From Azospirillum sp. TSO35-2 (GTDB taxonomy: Bacteria; Pseudomonadota; Alphaproteobacteria; Azospirillales; Azospirillaceae): DNA of 64,000 nucleotides. Where the stretch lies: assembly GCF_003116095.1 (NCBI RefSeq), contig NZ_LGRA01000021.1, positions 998,794 to 1,062,793 of the forward strand. The letters run 5' to 3'. Below are positions 51,592-59,968 of this stretch, piece after piece. Under the pieces are notes generated by a model. It searched no databases and was not told the DNA's origin. It worked only from the letters and a program-made list of their open reading frames with translations. The position numbers and the translations under genes are program-made. Position 1 is the first letter of the stretch. Each line of letters opens with the position of its first letter.

Positions 51592-52532
51592 TCGCGTTCG
51601 AGCACGTCACCAAGCGCTTCGGTTCCTGGACGGCGGTCGAATCCGTCTCCTTCACCGTGGCGGAGGGGGAGTTCCGCGTGCTGATCGGCCCGTCGGGATC
51701 GGGCAAGTCGACGGTGCTGCGGATGATCAACCGGCTGATCCCGGCCGACGAGGGCGTCGTCCGCATCGACGGCGAGGACATCGCCTCGTTGAAGCCGGAG
51801 GAACTGCGCCGGCGCATGGGCTACGTCATCCAGTCGGTCGGGCTGTTCCCGCACTGGACGGTGGAGCGCAACATCGCCACCGTGCCCGCCCTGCTCGGCT
51901 GGCCGAAGGCGCGCATTCGCGACCGGGTGACGGAGCTGCTGGAGCTGCTGAACCTCGACCCGCGCCGCTACCGCACCGCCTACCCGCACCAGCTCTCGGG
52001 CGGCCAGCAGCAGCGCGTCGGCGTCGCCCGCGCCCTGGCGGCGGAGCCGCGCATCCTGCTGATGGACGAGCCGTTCAGCGCGCTCGACCCCATCACCCGC
52101 AGCAGCCTGCAGGCCGAGCTGTCGACGATCCATCGGCGCACCGGCACCACCGTGGTCTTCGTCACCCACGACATGGACGAGGCGCTGCGGCTGGGCGACA
52201 GCATCGCGGTGATGGACCATGGCCGGATGATCCAGTGCGCCACGCCGCTGGACATCCTGACCCGCCCGGCAAGCCCGCTGGTCCGCGACCTCGTCGGACG
52301 CGAGGAATGGGGGCTGAAGCGGCTGTCGGTCGAAACCGTCGGCGACCGTGCCCGCCCGCATGAAAACCTGACCGGCTCGCCGCTGGCCAGCGAAACGCCG
52401 CTGCACCAGGCCCTGTCGGAGATGGTGGCCCGCGGCACCGAACGGCTGCCGGTGGTCGACGGCGACGGCCGGCCGGCCGGCGTGCTGCACCTGTCCGATC
52501 TGGTGCGGCCCGGGTCGGGCGGGCACGCATGA
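51588..52532 (+). CDS. yehX: Osmoprotectant ABC importer, ATP-binding protein (YehX type)
   Basis: A 314-residue ATPase with Walker A GPSGSGKS at residues 34-41, Q-loop VIQSVGLFP, signature LSGGQQQRVGVARAL near 135, and Walker B ILLMDEPFSALD. The C-terminal part holds a single CBS-like segment (LPVVDGDGRPAGVLHLSDL), which in OpuA-type systems takes part in ionic-strength or nucleotide sensing. It overlaps both permease genes by four bases. Confidence 0.9.
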   Translation: MIAFEHVTKRFGSWTAVESVSFTVAEGEFRVLIGPSGSGKSTVLRMINRLIPADEGVVRIDGEDIASLKPEELRRRMGYVIQSVGLFPHWTVERNIATVPALLGWPKARIRDRVTELLELLNLDPRRYRTAYPHQLSGGQQQRVGVARALAAEPRILLMDEPFSALDPITRSSLQAELSTIHRRTGTTVVFVTHDMDEALRLGDSIAVMDHGRMIQCATPLDILTRPASPLVRDLVGREEWGLKRLSVETVGDRARPHENLTGSPLASETPLHQALSEMVARGTERLPVVDGDGRPAGVLHLSDLVRPGSGGHA

Positions 52533-53290
52533 ACGGCGCGGCCGGCATGGCGCCGCGCGACCTGCTGACCGACCGGCTGATGCTGGGGCTGGCGGCGCTG
52601 GTGGCGCTGGTGCTGGGCATGCCGGCGCTGAAGCCGCTGTTCGCGACGCTCTACCCGACGCTGGACCGCCCGCTCTACGAGGCGGAAAGCTTCCTGCGGC
52701 TGACGCTGGACCATATGGCGCTGGTCGGGCTGTCCAGCCTCGCCGCCATCCTGCTGGGCGGCGGCGCCGGCATCGCCGTCACCCGGCCGTGGGGGCGGGA
52801 GTTCCGCGGCCTGCTGGAGACGCTGGCGACGATGGGCCAGACCTTCCCGCCGGTGGCGGTGCTGGCGCTGGCGGTGCCGGTGATCGGCTTCGGCGCGGAA
52901 CCGGCGCTCATCGCGCTGACGCTCTACGCCCTGCTGCCGGTGGTGGAGAACACCATCGCCGGGCTGGAGGGGGTGCCGGCCGCGGTGCTGGACTCCGCCC
53001 GCGGGCTGGGCATGGGACCGCTGGAGGTCCTGTTCCGGGTGGAGCTGCCGCTCGCCGCGCCGGTGATCCTGGCCGGGGTGCGCACCGCCGTCGTCATCAA
53101 CGTCGGCACCGCCGCCATCGCCTCGACCGTGGGGGCGAAGACTCTCGGCCTGCCGATCATCGTCGGGCTGAACGGCTCCAACCAGGCCTACGTCATCCAG
53201 GGCGCCCTGATCGTGGCGGCGCTGGCGGTGGTGATCGACGCCGCTTTCGACCGGCTGGCACGCTGGGCGACGCGGTGGAGCCAGAGCTGA
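52529..53290 (+). CDS. yehW: Osmoprotectant ABC importer, small permease (YehW type)
   Basis: A 253-residue inner-membrane permease with about five to six helices and the EAA-type loop VLDSARGLGMGPLEVLF near residue 155. It is shorter than the first permease and lacks its N-terminal extra region, the same size relation as YehW to YehY. The start overlaps the ATPase stop as ATGA. It is the last gene of the operon; no clear terminator follows before the A/T-rich promoter region of the next unit. Confidence 0.87.
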   Translation: MNGAAGMAPRDLLTDRLMLGLAALVALVLGMPALKPLFATLYPTLDRPLYEAESFLRLTLDHMALVGLSSLAAILLGGGAGIAVTRPWGREFRGLLETLATMGQTFPPVAVLALAVPVIGFGAEPALIALTLYALLPVVENTIAGLEGVPAAVLDSARGLGMGPLEVLFRVELPLAAPVILAGVRTAVVINVGTAAIASTVGAKTLGLPIIVGLNGSNQAYVIQGALIVAALAVVIDAAFDRLARWATRWSQS

Positions 53291-53330
53291 GCGGAAGAAA
53301 GTTATCTTATCTGAGACACTTACGAAACTT

Positions 53331-53345
53331 TTAGCATTCCGCTAA
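53331..53345 (+). promoter_or_regulatory. Inverted repeat in the A/T-rich promoter region of the E1 genes
   Basis: TTAGC (53331-53335), ATTCC, GCTAA (53341-53345) in a 130-base gap that is clearly A/T-enriched. It could be an operator or part of the promoter for the E1 alpha gene. No confident -35/-10 pair was found. Confidence 0.35.
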
Positions 53346-53420
53346 GCAACAGTTAGTATCCGAACCATAATTAGCGTGCGTATGGTCAGCTCCGCAAACG
53401 ACGTCACGGAGACGACCCGC

Positions 53421-54425
53421 ATGACCGCCTTTCTTTCTCCGGATCCGGCCGTTCTGGACCCCGCCCCGCTCGATCCCGCCCCTCTGGATCCGGTTGCGGC
53501 CCTGGAACGCATGATGCTGATCCGGGCCTATGAGGAAACCCTGATCGACCTGCACGGCCGGGGCCGCGCCGCCGGCACCTGCACCGCCGTCGGGCAGGAG
53601 GCGCCGGCCGTCGGCGTCGTGTCGGCGCTGACCGCCGACGACCTGATCCTGACCAACCACCGCAGCGCCGGCCATCTGCTGGCCCGCGGCGCCGACCCCG
53701 GCCGCATGCTGGCGGAGGTGATGGGCAAGCGCGACGGCTATTGCGGCGGCAAGAGCGGCTCGCTGCACATCTCGGCCAAGGAGCTGGGTGTCGTGCTGAC
53801 CTCCACCATCGTCGGTGGCGAGCTGGCGCTGGCGACCGGTGTCGGGCTGTCGCGGACGATGCTGAAGCAGCCCGGCATCGTCGCCTGCTTCTTCGGCGAC
53901 GGCGCCGCCTGCGAGGGGCGGTTCCACGAATCCCTCAACCTTGCGGCGGTGTGGAACCTGCCGATCCTCTATGTCTGCGAAAACAACCAGTGGCAGGCCT
54001 TCGTCCACCGCCAGGAGACGATGGCGGCCGACGGCATCGCCGGACAGGCCGCGGCGCTCGGCGTCGCCAGCGCGGTGGTCGACGGCAACGACCCGCTGGC
54101 GGTCCACGACGCCGCCCGCACCGCCATCGCCGCCATCCGCCGGACGGCCAAGCCCTTCCTGCTGGAGGCGAAGACCTACCGCCTGCGCGGCCATTTCGAG
54201 CCCGACGACCAGTCCTACGTCGACAAGGCCGAGCTGGTGCACTGGCGTGGGCGCGACCCCATCCCGCGGCTGCGCGACCGGCTGGAGCGCGACGGCCGCC
54301 TGACCGCCGCCGACGCCGCCCGCATCGAGGCCCGCGTCCGCGCGACGATGGAGGCCGCCACCGCCTTCGCCGACGCCAGCCCCTATCCCGGCGCCGACGC
54401 GCTGACCACCGACGTCTACGCCTGA
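53421..54425 (+). CDS. Thiamine-diphosphate-dependent dehydrogenase E1 component, alpha subunit
   Basis: A 334-residue E1 alpha of the pyruvate/acetoin dehydrogenase family. The cofactor motif begins at GDGAACEGRFHESL near residue 160 and ends at VCENNQW near 187, the GDG-x26-NN spacing. NHRSAGHLLARG and GKSGSLHIS near 80-115 are typical of AcoA. It catalyses decarboxylation or cleavage of a 2-oxo acid or acetoin and passes the acyl group on. The N-terminal 30 residues contain repeated LDPAPLDP units of unknown use. I chose the ATG after CACGGAG; an ATG at 53376 is possible. No E2 or E3 gene follows. Confidence 0.85.
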   Translation: MTAFLSPDPAVLDPAPLDPAPLDPVAALERMMLIRAYEETLIDLHGRGRAAGTCTAVGQEAPAVGVVSALTADDLILTNHRSAGHLLARGADPGRMLAEVMGKRDGYCGGKSGSLHISAKELGVVLTSTIVGGELALATGVGLSRTMLKQPGIVACFFGDGAACEGRFHESLNLAAVWNLPILYVCENNQWQAFVHRQETMAADGIAGQAAALGVASAVVDGNDPLAVHDAARTAIAAIRRTAKPFLLEAKTYRLRGHFEPDDQSYVDKAELVHWRGRDPIPRLRDRLERDGRLTAADAARIEARVRATMEAATAFADASPYPGADALTTDVYA

Positions 54426-54444
54426 CCTTCGGGAGACCGCTTTC

Positions 54445-55416
54445 ATGACCACGATGACCGTCAACGACGCGATCTCCGCCGCGCTGGCCGAGGAGATGCG
54501 CCGCGATCCGACCGTGCTGATCTTCGGCGAAGGCGTCGCGACCAAGCGCCGCGACCTGCTGGAGGAATTCGGCGCGGCGCGGGTGCGCAACACCCCGCTG
54601 GCCGAGGGCATCATCGCCGGCACCGCCGCCGGGGCCGCCGCCACCGGCCTGCGCCCGGTGATCGACCTGCTGTTCGCCCCCTTCCTCTGCTACGCGATGG
54701 ACGAGATCGTCAACAGCGCCGGCAAGCTGCGCTACCTGTCCGGCGGGCAGTTCCAGTTCCCGATGGTGGTGCTGGCGATGACCGGCGCCGGCTGGGGCGT
54801 CGGCGCCCAGCACAACCACAACAACGAGAGCTGGTTCGTCCACAGCCCCGGCCTGAAGATCGTCATGCCCTCCACCCCCGCCGACTTCAAGGGGCTGATG
54901 AAGACGGCGATCCGCGACGACAACCCGGTGCTGGTCTTTGCCGACATCGCGCTCGGCTACACCCCCGGCGAGGTGCCGGAGGATGCCGAGGCCATCCCGC
55001 TGGGCAAGGCGGCGCTGCGGCGCGAGGGCACCGACGTCACGCTGGTGTCCTACGCCAAGACCGTCGGCACCTGCCTGCAGGCGGCCGACGCCCTGGCGGC
55101 GGACGGCATCGACGCCGAGGTGATCGACCTGCGCAGCCTGAAGCCGCTCGACGAGGCGGCGATCCTGCGCTCCGTCGCCAAGACCGGCCGGCTGGTCGTG
55201 GTGCACGAGGCGAGCCGCCTGTGCGGCGTCGGTGCGGAGGTCGCGGCGCTGGTCGCCGAAAAGGCCTTCGCCAGCCTGCGCGCCCCCGTCCTGCGGCTGA
55301 CCGGCCCCGACGCCCCCGCCCCGGCCAGCTTCCCGCTGGAACAGGCCTTCGTTCCCCAGCCCGACGCGGTGGTCGCCGCGGTCCAATCGCTGATGCTGGA
55401 CGTCGTCGCCGCCTGA
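54445..55416 (+). CDS. Thiamine-diphosphate-dependent dehydrogenase E1 component, beta subunit
   Basis: A 323-residue E1 beta partner. Family landmarks are FGEGVATKRR near residue 28, the NTPLAEGIIAGTAAGAA stretch near 49, PGLKIVMPSTPADFKGL near 137, and the C-terminal DLRSLKPLDEAAI and VVHEASRLCGVGAEV. The usual GAQHSQS catalytic-region motif reads GAQHNHN here, so the active-site pocket is altered while the first histidine is kept. It follows the alpha subunit by 19 bases. Specificity (pyruvate, acetoin or a branched-chain acid) is not decided by the sequence. Confidence 0.85.
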   Translation: MTTMTVNDAISAALAEEMRRDPTVLIFGEGVATKRRDLLEEFGAARVRNTPLAEGIIAGTAAGAAATGLRPVIDLLFAPFLCYAMDEIVNSAGKLRYLSGGQFQFPMVVLAMTGAGWGVGAQHNHNNESWFVHSPGLKIVMPSTPADFKGLMKTAIRDDNPVLVFADIALGYTPGEVPEDAEAIPLGKAALRREGTDVTLVSYAKTVGTCLQAADALAADGIDAEVIDLRSLKPLDEAAILRSVAKTGRLVVVHEASRLCGVGAEVAALVAEKAFASLRAPVLRLTGPDAPAPASFPLEQAFVPQPDAVVAAVQSLMLDVVAA

Positions 55417-55466
55417 GTTCGCGCGGTCGTCCTGCCCCCACCCCATCATCGTCCCCGGAGCCTGCC

Positions 55467-55967
55467 ATGATCCGCCACACCCTGTCCGCCCTGCTGCTCT
55501 CCGCCGCCGCCCTTGGCGCCCTCGCCGCCCCGGCCATGGCCGACGACGCCGTCGCCCGCGGCAAGTATCTCGTCACCGTCATCAGCTGCGGTGACTGCCA
55601 CACGCCGGGTCACCTGCTCGGCAAGCCCGACATGGCCCGCATGCTGGGCGGGTCGGAGGTCGGGTTCGAGATCCCCGGGCTGGGCGTCTTCCACGGCCCC
55701 AACCTGACGCCCGACAAGGACACCGGGCTGGGCAACTGGACCGAGGACCAGATCGTCACCGCCATCCGCACCGGCAAGCGGCCGGACGGGCGCATGCTGG
55801 CGCCGGTCATGCCCTGGATGTCCTTCGCCTCGCTGAGCGACGACGACGCCCACGCCATCGCCCGCTACCTGAAGAGCCTGCCGCCGGTGCCCAACAAGGT
55901 GCCCGGCCCCTTCAGCGCCGCGGAAAAGCCGACCGCCTTCGTCCTGCGCGTCGCCGCACCGCAGTAA
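55467..55967 (+). CDS. Cytochrome c, membrane-associated or periplasmic
   Basis: A 166-residue protein with a signal peptide (about 1-25, ending PAMADD), one heme site CGDCH at residues 41-45, and probable axial methionine in LAPVMPWMSFASL near 110. The sequence resembles the single-heme subunits of cytochrome c-linked aldehyde or gluconate dehydrogenases (ISCGDCHTPGHLLGKPDM). It follows the E1 beta gene by 50 bases with a GGAG ribosome site, so it may be co-expressed, which would be an odd pairing. A soluble electron carrier for an unlinked enzyme is the simpler alternative. Confidence 0.85.
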   Translation: MIRHTLSALLLSAAALGALAAPAMADDAVARGKYLVTVISCGDCHTPGHLLGKPDMARMLGGSEVGFEIPGLGVFHGPNLTPDKDTGLGNWTEDQIVTAIRTGKRPDGRMLAPVMPWMSFASLSDDDAHAIARYLKSLPPVPNKVPGPFSAAEKPTAFVLRVAAPQ

Positions 55968-56003
55968 GGGCGGTGGAACGGGAATATGCAGACATGCCCC
56001 AAG

Positions 56004-56090
56004 CTGTCATCCCCGCGAAGGCGGGGATCCAGCCGTCTCAACCACTTATGCGCGGAGCCTCCTGGATTCCCGCCTTCGCGGGAATGACAG
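56004..56090. repeat. Long inverted repeat of two palindromic units (REP/BIME-like)
   Basis: Arm 1 (56004-56032) and arm 2 (56062-56090) are 29-base inverted copies with two mismatches. Each arm is itself a small palindrome around GCGAAGGCG. The pair flanks a 29-base centre. The element lies 36 bases after the cytochrome stop and resembles the CCCGCGAAGGCGGG palindromes scattered in many proteobacterial genomes. It can also act as a transcription end or messenger stabiliser. Confidence 0.75.
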
Positions 56091-56152
56091 AAGGCGGGGG
56101 AAAGGGCTAAACCGCCACCATATTCCGCACAACGAAATCGAATTCCGAAAAC

Positions 56153-56180
56153 TTGATTCGGCCGGGCCGTCTGCTAGACT
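56153..56180 (+). promoter_or_regulatory. Candidate sigma-70-like promoter of the beta-oxidation gene
   Basis: TTGATT (56153-56158), 16 bases, TAGACT (56175-56180), about 50 bases before the start codon and within a local A/T-rich patch. The ribosome site CGGAGAGGG follows. Both hexamers depart from consensus, so this is a moderate call. Confidence 0.4.
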
Positions 56181-56231
56181 GACCGTCCGCGGGCCGAAAC
56201 GCCCGCAGTCCAGGTCTTTCGGAGAGGGTCG

Positions 56232-58331
56232 ATGCAGCAGAACCAGCAGGTCCACTACGCGCGGTCCGGCCGCGTCGGCGTCATCACCGTCGATTACCCG
56301 CCGGTGAACGCGGTCGGCCACGGCGTGCGCAGCGGGCTGCTCGCCGCGCTGGAAACCGGGCTGGCCGATGCCGACGCCGACATCCTGCTGCTGACCTGCG
56401 CCGGCCGCACCTTCATGGCCGGCGCCGACATCCGGGAGTTCGGCAAGCCCGCCGCCCCGCCGACCCTGCCGGAGGTGATCGCACGCTTCGACGCCAGCGC
56501 CAAGCCGATCGTCGCCGCCATCCACGGCACGGCGCTCGGCGGCGGGCTGGAGGTGGCGCTGGCCTGCCACGTCCGCGTCGCCCTGCGCGGCGCCAAGCTC
56601 GGCCTGCCGGAGGTCAAGCTGGGGCTGCTGCCCGGCGCCGGCGGCACGCAGCGGCTGCCCCGGCTGGTCGGTCCGGCCAAGGCGCTGGACATGATCCTCT
56701 CGGGCGACCCGGTGTCCGCCGAGGAGGCGCTGGCGCTCGGCCTCGTCGACGCGGTGGAGGACGGGGGCTCGGCGCTGGAAGCCGGCCTGCGCGTCGCCGG
56801 CCGGGTCCTGGCGGAGGGCTGGTCCACCCGCCCGGTCAGCGCCCGCAACGACCGGATCGCCGGCACCGACCCCGCCCTGTTCGCCCAGCGCCGCGCCGAC
56901 TTGGCCCGGCGGCTGCCGCACCTGTTCTCGCCCCACCGCATCGTCGACGCGGTCGAGGCCGCCGTCACCCTGCCCTTCGCCGAAGGGACGGCGCGCGAGC
57001 GGGCGCTGTTCCTGCAATGCATGGAATCGCCGCAGCGCGCCGGGCTGATCCACGCCTTCTTCGCCGAGCGCGAGGTCGCCAAGGTCCCCGGCCTGCCCGC
57101 CGACACCGCCACCCGCGATGTCCGGTCGGTCGGCGTGGTCGGGGCCGGCACCATGGGCGGCGGCATCGCCATGTGCTTCGCCAACGCCGGCATCCCGGTG
57201 GTCCTGCTCGACAGCGCGGCGGAGTCGCTCGACCGCGGCGTGGCGGCGATCCGCCGCAACTACGAGGCGACCGCCCGCAAGGGCCGCCTGACCGCCGCGC
57301 AGGTGGAGGAGCGGATGGCGCTGATCCGGCCGGCCGTCTCTTACGCCGACCTCGCCGACGCCGATCTGGTGGTGGAGGCGGCGTTCGAGAGCATGGAGGT
57401 CAAGCGGACGATCTTCCAGACGCTCGACCGGACCTGCAAGCCGGGCACGATCCTCGCCACCAACACCTCGACGCTGGACGTCGACGCCATCGCGGCGGCG
57501 ACCGGCCGGCCGCAGGACGTGCTGGGCATGCATTTCTTCAGCCCGGCCAACGTCATGCGGCTGCTGGAGGTGGTGCGCGGCGCGAAAACCGCCGACGGCG
57601 TGCTGGCCACGGTGATGGGGCTGGCCCGCCGGATCGGCAAGGTCGGGGTGGCGGTCGGCGTCTGCTACGGCTTCGTCGGCAACCGCATCCTGCACCAGCG
57701 CGGGCGCGAGGCGATGGCGCTGGTCGAGGAGGGCGCCAGCCCGGCGCAGGTCGACCGGGTGCTGACCGAGTTCGGCTTCCCGCTCGGCCATTTCTCGATG
57801 ACCGACCTCGCCGGCATCGACGTCGGCTGGCGCATCCGCGAGGAACGGCGCAAGGCCGGCGATCCGGAGGCACAGGCGCCCAACTGGCTCGATGCCCTGG
57901 CGGAGCGCGGCCGCTACGGCCAGAAGACCGGCGCCGGCGTCTACCGCTACGAGCCCGGCAGCCGCACCCCGATCCCCGACCTGGAGGTCGACGCGGTGAT
58001 CGCCGAGGACCGCCGCCGCCGCGGCGTCACGCCGCGCCCGGTGAGCGACGAGGAGGTGCGCGAGCGCTGCCTCTACGTCATGGTCAACGAGGCGGCCAAG
58101 ATCCTGGAGGAGGGCATCGCCGCCCGCCCGGTCGACATCGACGCCATCTGGCTGCACGGCTACGGCTTCCCCGCCCATCGCGGCGGCCTGCTGTTCTGGG
58201 CCGACCAGGAGGGGCTGGGCAAGATCGTCGCGGCGGTGGAGCGTTACGACCGCGACATCGGCGGCCCGCAATGGCGCCCCTCCGCGTTGCTCCAGCAATG
58301 TGCGGCGCACGGACGGCCGATCGCGTGCTGA
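56232..58331 (+). CDS. Bifunctional enoyl-CoA hydratase / 3-hydroxyacyl-CoA dehydrogenase (FadB/FadJ family)
   Basis: A 699-residue two-domain enzyme for the middle steps of fatty acid beta-oxidation. The N-terminal crotonase domain has the oxyanion-hole region GTALGGGLEVALACH near residue 98 and the catalytic-glutamate region LLPGAGGTQRL near 133-143. The NAD-binding motif VVGAGTMGGGIAM begins near 302, and the dehydrogenase catalytic segment GMHFFSPANVMRLLEVV is near 433. A duplicated C-terminal dehydrogenase helical domain ends the chain. The length is normal for FadJ and peroxisomal-type multifunctional enzymes. No thiolase gene is adjacent. Confidence 0.92.
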   Translation: MQQNQQVHYARSGRVGVITVDYPPVNAVGHGVRSGLLAALETGLADADADILLLTCAGRTFMAGADIREFGKPAAPPTLPEVIARFDASAKPIVAAIHGTALGGGLEVALACHVRVALRGAKLGLPEVKLGLLPGAGGTQRLPRLVGPAKALDMILSGDPVSAEEALALGLVDAVEDGGSALEAGLRVAGRVLAEGWSTRPVSARNDRIAGTDPALFAQRRADLARRLPHLFSPHRIVDAVEAAVTLPFAEGTARERALFLQCMESPQRAGLIHAFFAEREVAKVPGLPADTATRDVRSVGVVGAGTMGGGIAMCFANAGIPVVLLDSAAESLDRGVAAIRRNYEATARKGRLTAAQVEERMALIRPAVSYADLADADLVVEAAFESMEVKRTIFQTLDRTCKPGTILATNTSTLDVDAIAAATGRPQDVLGMHFFSPANVMRLLEVVRGAKTADGVLATVMGLARRIGKVGVAVGVCYGFVGNRILHQRGREAMALVEEGASPAQVDRVLTEFGFPLGHFSMTDLAGIDVGWRIREERRKAGDPEAQAPNWLDALAERGRYGQKTGAGVYRYEPGSRTPIPDLEVDAVIAEDRRRRGVTPRPVSDEEVRERCLYVMVNEAAKILEEGIAARPVDIDAIWLHGYGFPAHRGGLLFWADQEGLGKIVAAVERYDRDIGGPQWRPSALLQQCAAHGRPIAC

Positions 58332-58403
58332 AGCGGAAACGCCGGTTACCGGTTCGAAACTCGTTTCATATACTGATTGTCAAGATTCTCCCCTATACTG
58401 TTC

Positions 58404-58429
58404 CCCAGGGCCGCTGACGCGGCCTTGGG
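58404..58429 (+). promoter_or_regulatory. Strong 11-base hairpin in the leader of the gene at 58451
   Basis: Arms 58404-58414 and 58419-58429 pair with one wobble around a TGAC loop, ending 21 bases before the start codon and just upstream of the GAAGGGGGG ribosome site. Two TATACT hexamers (58369-58374 and 58394-58399) precede it. It may be an RNA control element or simply a messenger stabiliser. Confidence 0.45.
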
Positions 58430-58450
58430 ATTGGCCGAAGGGGGGAATGC

Positions 58451-58948
58451 ATGAAGGACATCATCGCCGCGACCACCGGCTGGGGCGTTCACGCCGTCGC
58501 CTGCACCGGTTTGCGCGACGCCGCACCGGCCTCCTGGGTCGCCTCCCTCCGCAACGCCCTGTCCGACGCCGGGGCCGGGCGCACCCTGTTCCTCGACCTG
58601 CGCGAGGTCGGCGACGCACCGCTGCCGGCCTTCCATCTGGGCGCGCTGGCCTCGGTGCTGGTGCTGGCCGAACACAGCGCGGTGCTGGTGTCGGACCTCC
58701 GGCACGGCCACGCGCTGTGCGACGCGGTTCGCCGTGCCGGCACCGCCGCGCCGGGCCTGCGCATCCTGCCGTCGACCGGCCGCGACCGGGTGGCCATCGC
58801 CGCCGCCTACCAGTGGCTGCTGAACGGCCGCGAACCGGCCGACGCCCTCTCCGCCACCGCCAGCGCCACCGTGGTCCCCTTCCCGGTGGCCGGGCGGACA
58901 TCACCGGCCAAGCTGGTTCCCCCGACCGGCTTGCGCCACGCCTCGTAA
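58451..58948 (+). CDS. Unknown 165-residue protein
   Basis: A soluble-looking alpha/beta protein: alternating strands and helices such as TLFLDLREV near residue 46, ALASVLVLAEHSAVLVSDL near 62 and LRILPSTGRDRVAIAAAYQWLL near 104. The pattern resembles STAS-type or flavodoxin-like small folds, but no diagnostic residue is present. The last 40 residues are low-complexity. The ribosome site GAAGGGGGG supports the start, and a clear terminator follows. I do not recognise the family. It lies just before the flagellar genes but is separately terminated. Confidence 0.7.
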   Translation: MKDIIAATTGWGVHAVACTGLRDAAPASWVASLRNALSDAGAGRTLFLDLREVGDAPLPAFHLGALASVLVLAEHSAVLVSDLRHGHALCDAVRRAGTAAPGLRILPSTGRDRVAIAAAYQWLLNGREPADALSATASATVVPFPVAGRTSPAKLVPPTGLRHAS

Positions 58949-58992
58949 CCCTCCCGTCACCGTCTCTGGCACGTCTGTCTCCTTGCCTTCAG

Positions 58993-59031
58993 CCCCGGCC
59001 GGAACTCCCCCAGTTCCAGCCGGGGTTTTTC
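58993..59031 (+). terminator. Rho-independent terminator after the unknown 165-residue gene
   Basis: Fourteen-base arms (58993-59006 and 59012-59025) pair with one mismatch around a five-C loop and are followed by TTTTT, 45 bases after the stop. It separates this gene from the flagellar operon. Confidence 0.88.
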
Positions 59032-59063
59032 TTGTCTGCACCGTCTCCCTGATTTTTTCCAAA

Positions 59064-59089
59064 AAACCGCGCCAGCTTTCGCCCCCCGT
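59064..59089 (+). promoter_or_regulatory. Flagellar-locus motif copy 1, upstream of flgD
   Basis: AAACCGCGCCAGCTTT (59064-59079), one base, then GCCCCCCGT (59081-59089), about 150 bases before the flgD start. The same 16-mer and the same 9-mer recur at 61597-61627. It is a likely promoter or activator site for flagellar transcription units. Confidence 0.5.
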
Positions 59090-59229
59090 TCCGTGGATAG
59101 CCACAGAACGAATGGGGCGGCCCCGGCCCGACGGCCGGCACACCGCCCTTCCCTGAACGACACCGGCCTTTTTTCCCGCGAATTCCCACCCGGAGTCCGC
59201 GAACGGGCCGCGATTGGGTGGAGATGGCG

Positions 59230-59931
59230 ATGCTGGTGGATTCGGTCACGTCCACGTCTTCGACAAGCTCGACGACCAGTTCCACGACGTCGTCGACCAG
59301 TTCGACCTCCCTGCTGGGCGACGATTCGTCGGCCTTCCTGACCCTGCTGTTGAAGCAGCTGGAGGTGCAGGACCCGACCAACCCGGTCGACGCCAGCACC
59401 TACACGTCGCAGCTCGTCCAGCTCTCCTCGCTGGACCAGCAGATGGCGATGAACGACAAGCTGGACGAGCTGACCTCCACCGTGTCCGACCTCAGCAGCA
59501 CGGTCAGCAGCAGCCTGGGCTCCGGCAGCAGCGCCATCAGCTATTACGGCCAGACGGTCGAGGCCGAAGGCTCCACCACCCCGTTGCAGGACGGCGAAGC
59601 GACCTGGGAGTACGACCTCGATTCCGCGGCGTCCTCGGTCCAGCTGACGATCACCGACAGTTCGGGCAACACCGTCTACAGCGACACCAGCTCCTCGACC
59701 GCCGCCGGCACCCACGCGGTGACCTGGGACGGCATCGGCACCAACGGCCAGAGCTACAGCAGCGGCAATTACACGCTGACGATCAAGGCGCTCGACGCCA
59801 ACGGCAACGCCATCGACACGACGACGCGCTTCAAGGGCACGGTGACCTCGGTCGACAGCTCGTCCGGTTCCGCGGTGCTCAGCGTCGGCGGCGTAACCCT
59901 GTCGGCGGACGACGTGCTGTCGGTCTCCTGA
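59230..59931 (+). CDS. flgD: Flagellar hook-capping protein FlgD
   Basis: About 233 residues. After a serine/threonine-rich N-terminal tail (about 30 residues) comes the signature FLTLLLKQLEVQDPTNPVD, residues about 37-55, and YTSQLVQLSSLDQQM. A central Ig-like/FLgD-TUDOR region (WEYDLDSAASSVQL, GTHAVTWDGIGTNG) follows. FlgD caps the growing hook so that FlgE can assemble. I chose the ATG at 59230 with GGAG at good distance; GTG 59218 and ATG 59224 are in frame. It is the first gene of the flagellar run. Confidence 0.92.
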   Translation: MLVDSVTSTSSTSSTTSSTTSSTSSTSLLGDDSSAFLTLLLKQLEVQDPTNPVDASTYTSQLVQLSSLDQQMAMNDKLDELTSTVSDLSSTVSSSLGSGSSAISYYGQTVEAEGSTTPLQDGEATWEYDLDSAASSVQLTITDSSGNTVYSDTSSSTAAGTHAVTWDGIGTNGQSYSSGNYTLTIKALDANGNAIDTTTRFKGTVTSVDSSSGSAVLSVGGVTLSADDVLSVS

Positions 59932-59968
59932 TCCCCCCTCCCCCGGATTTCAAAAGACAGGTGCCGCC

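Noticed and set aside
59058..59080. Sigma-54 promoter reading of the repeated flagellar motif
   Set aside because: On the minus strand TGGCGCG resembles a -24 element, but it points away from the genes; the second copy has wrong spacing and the first lacks the -12 GC.
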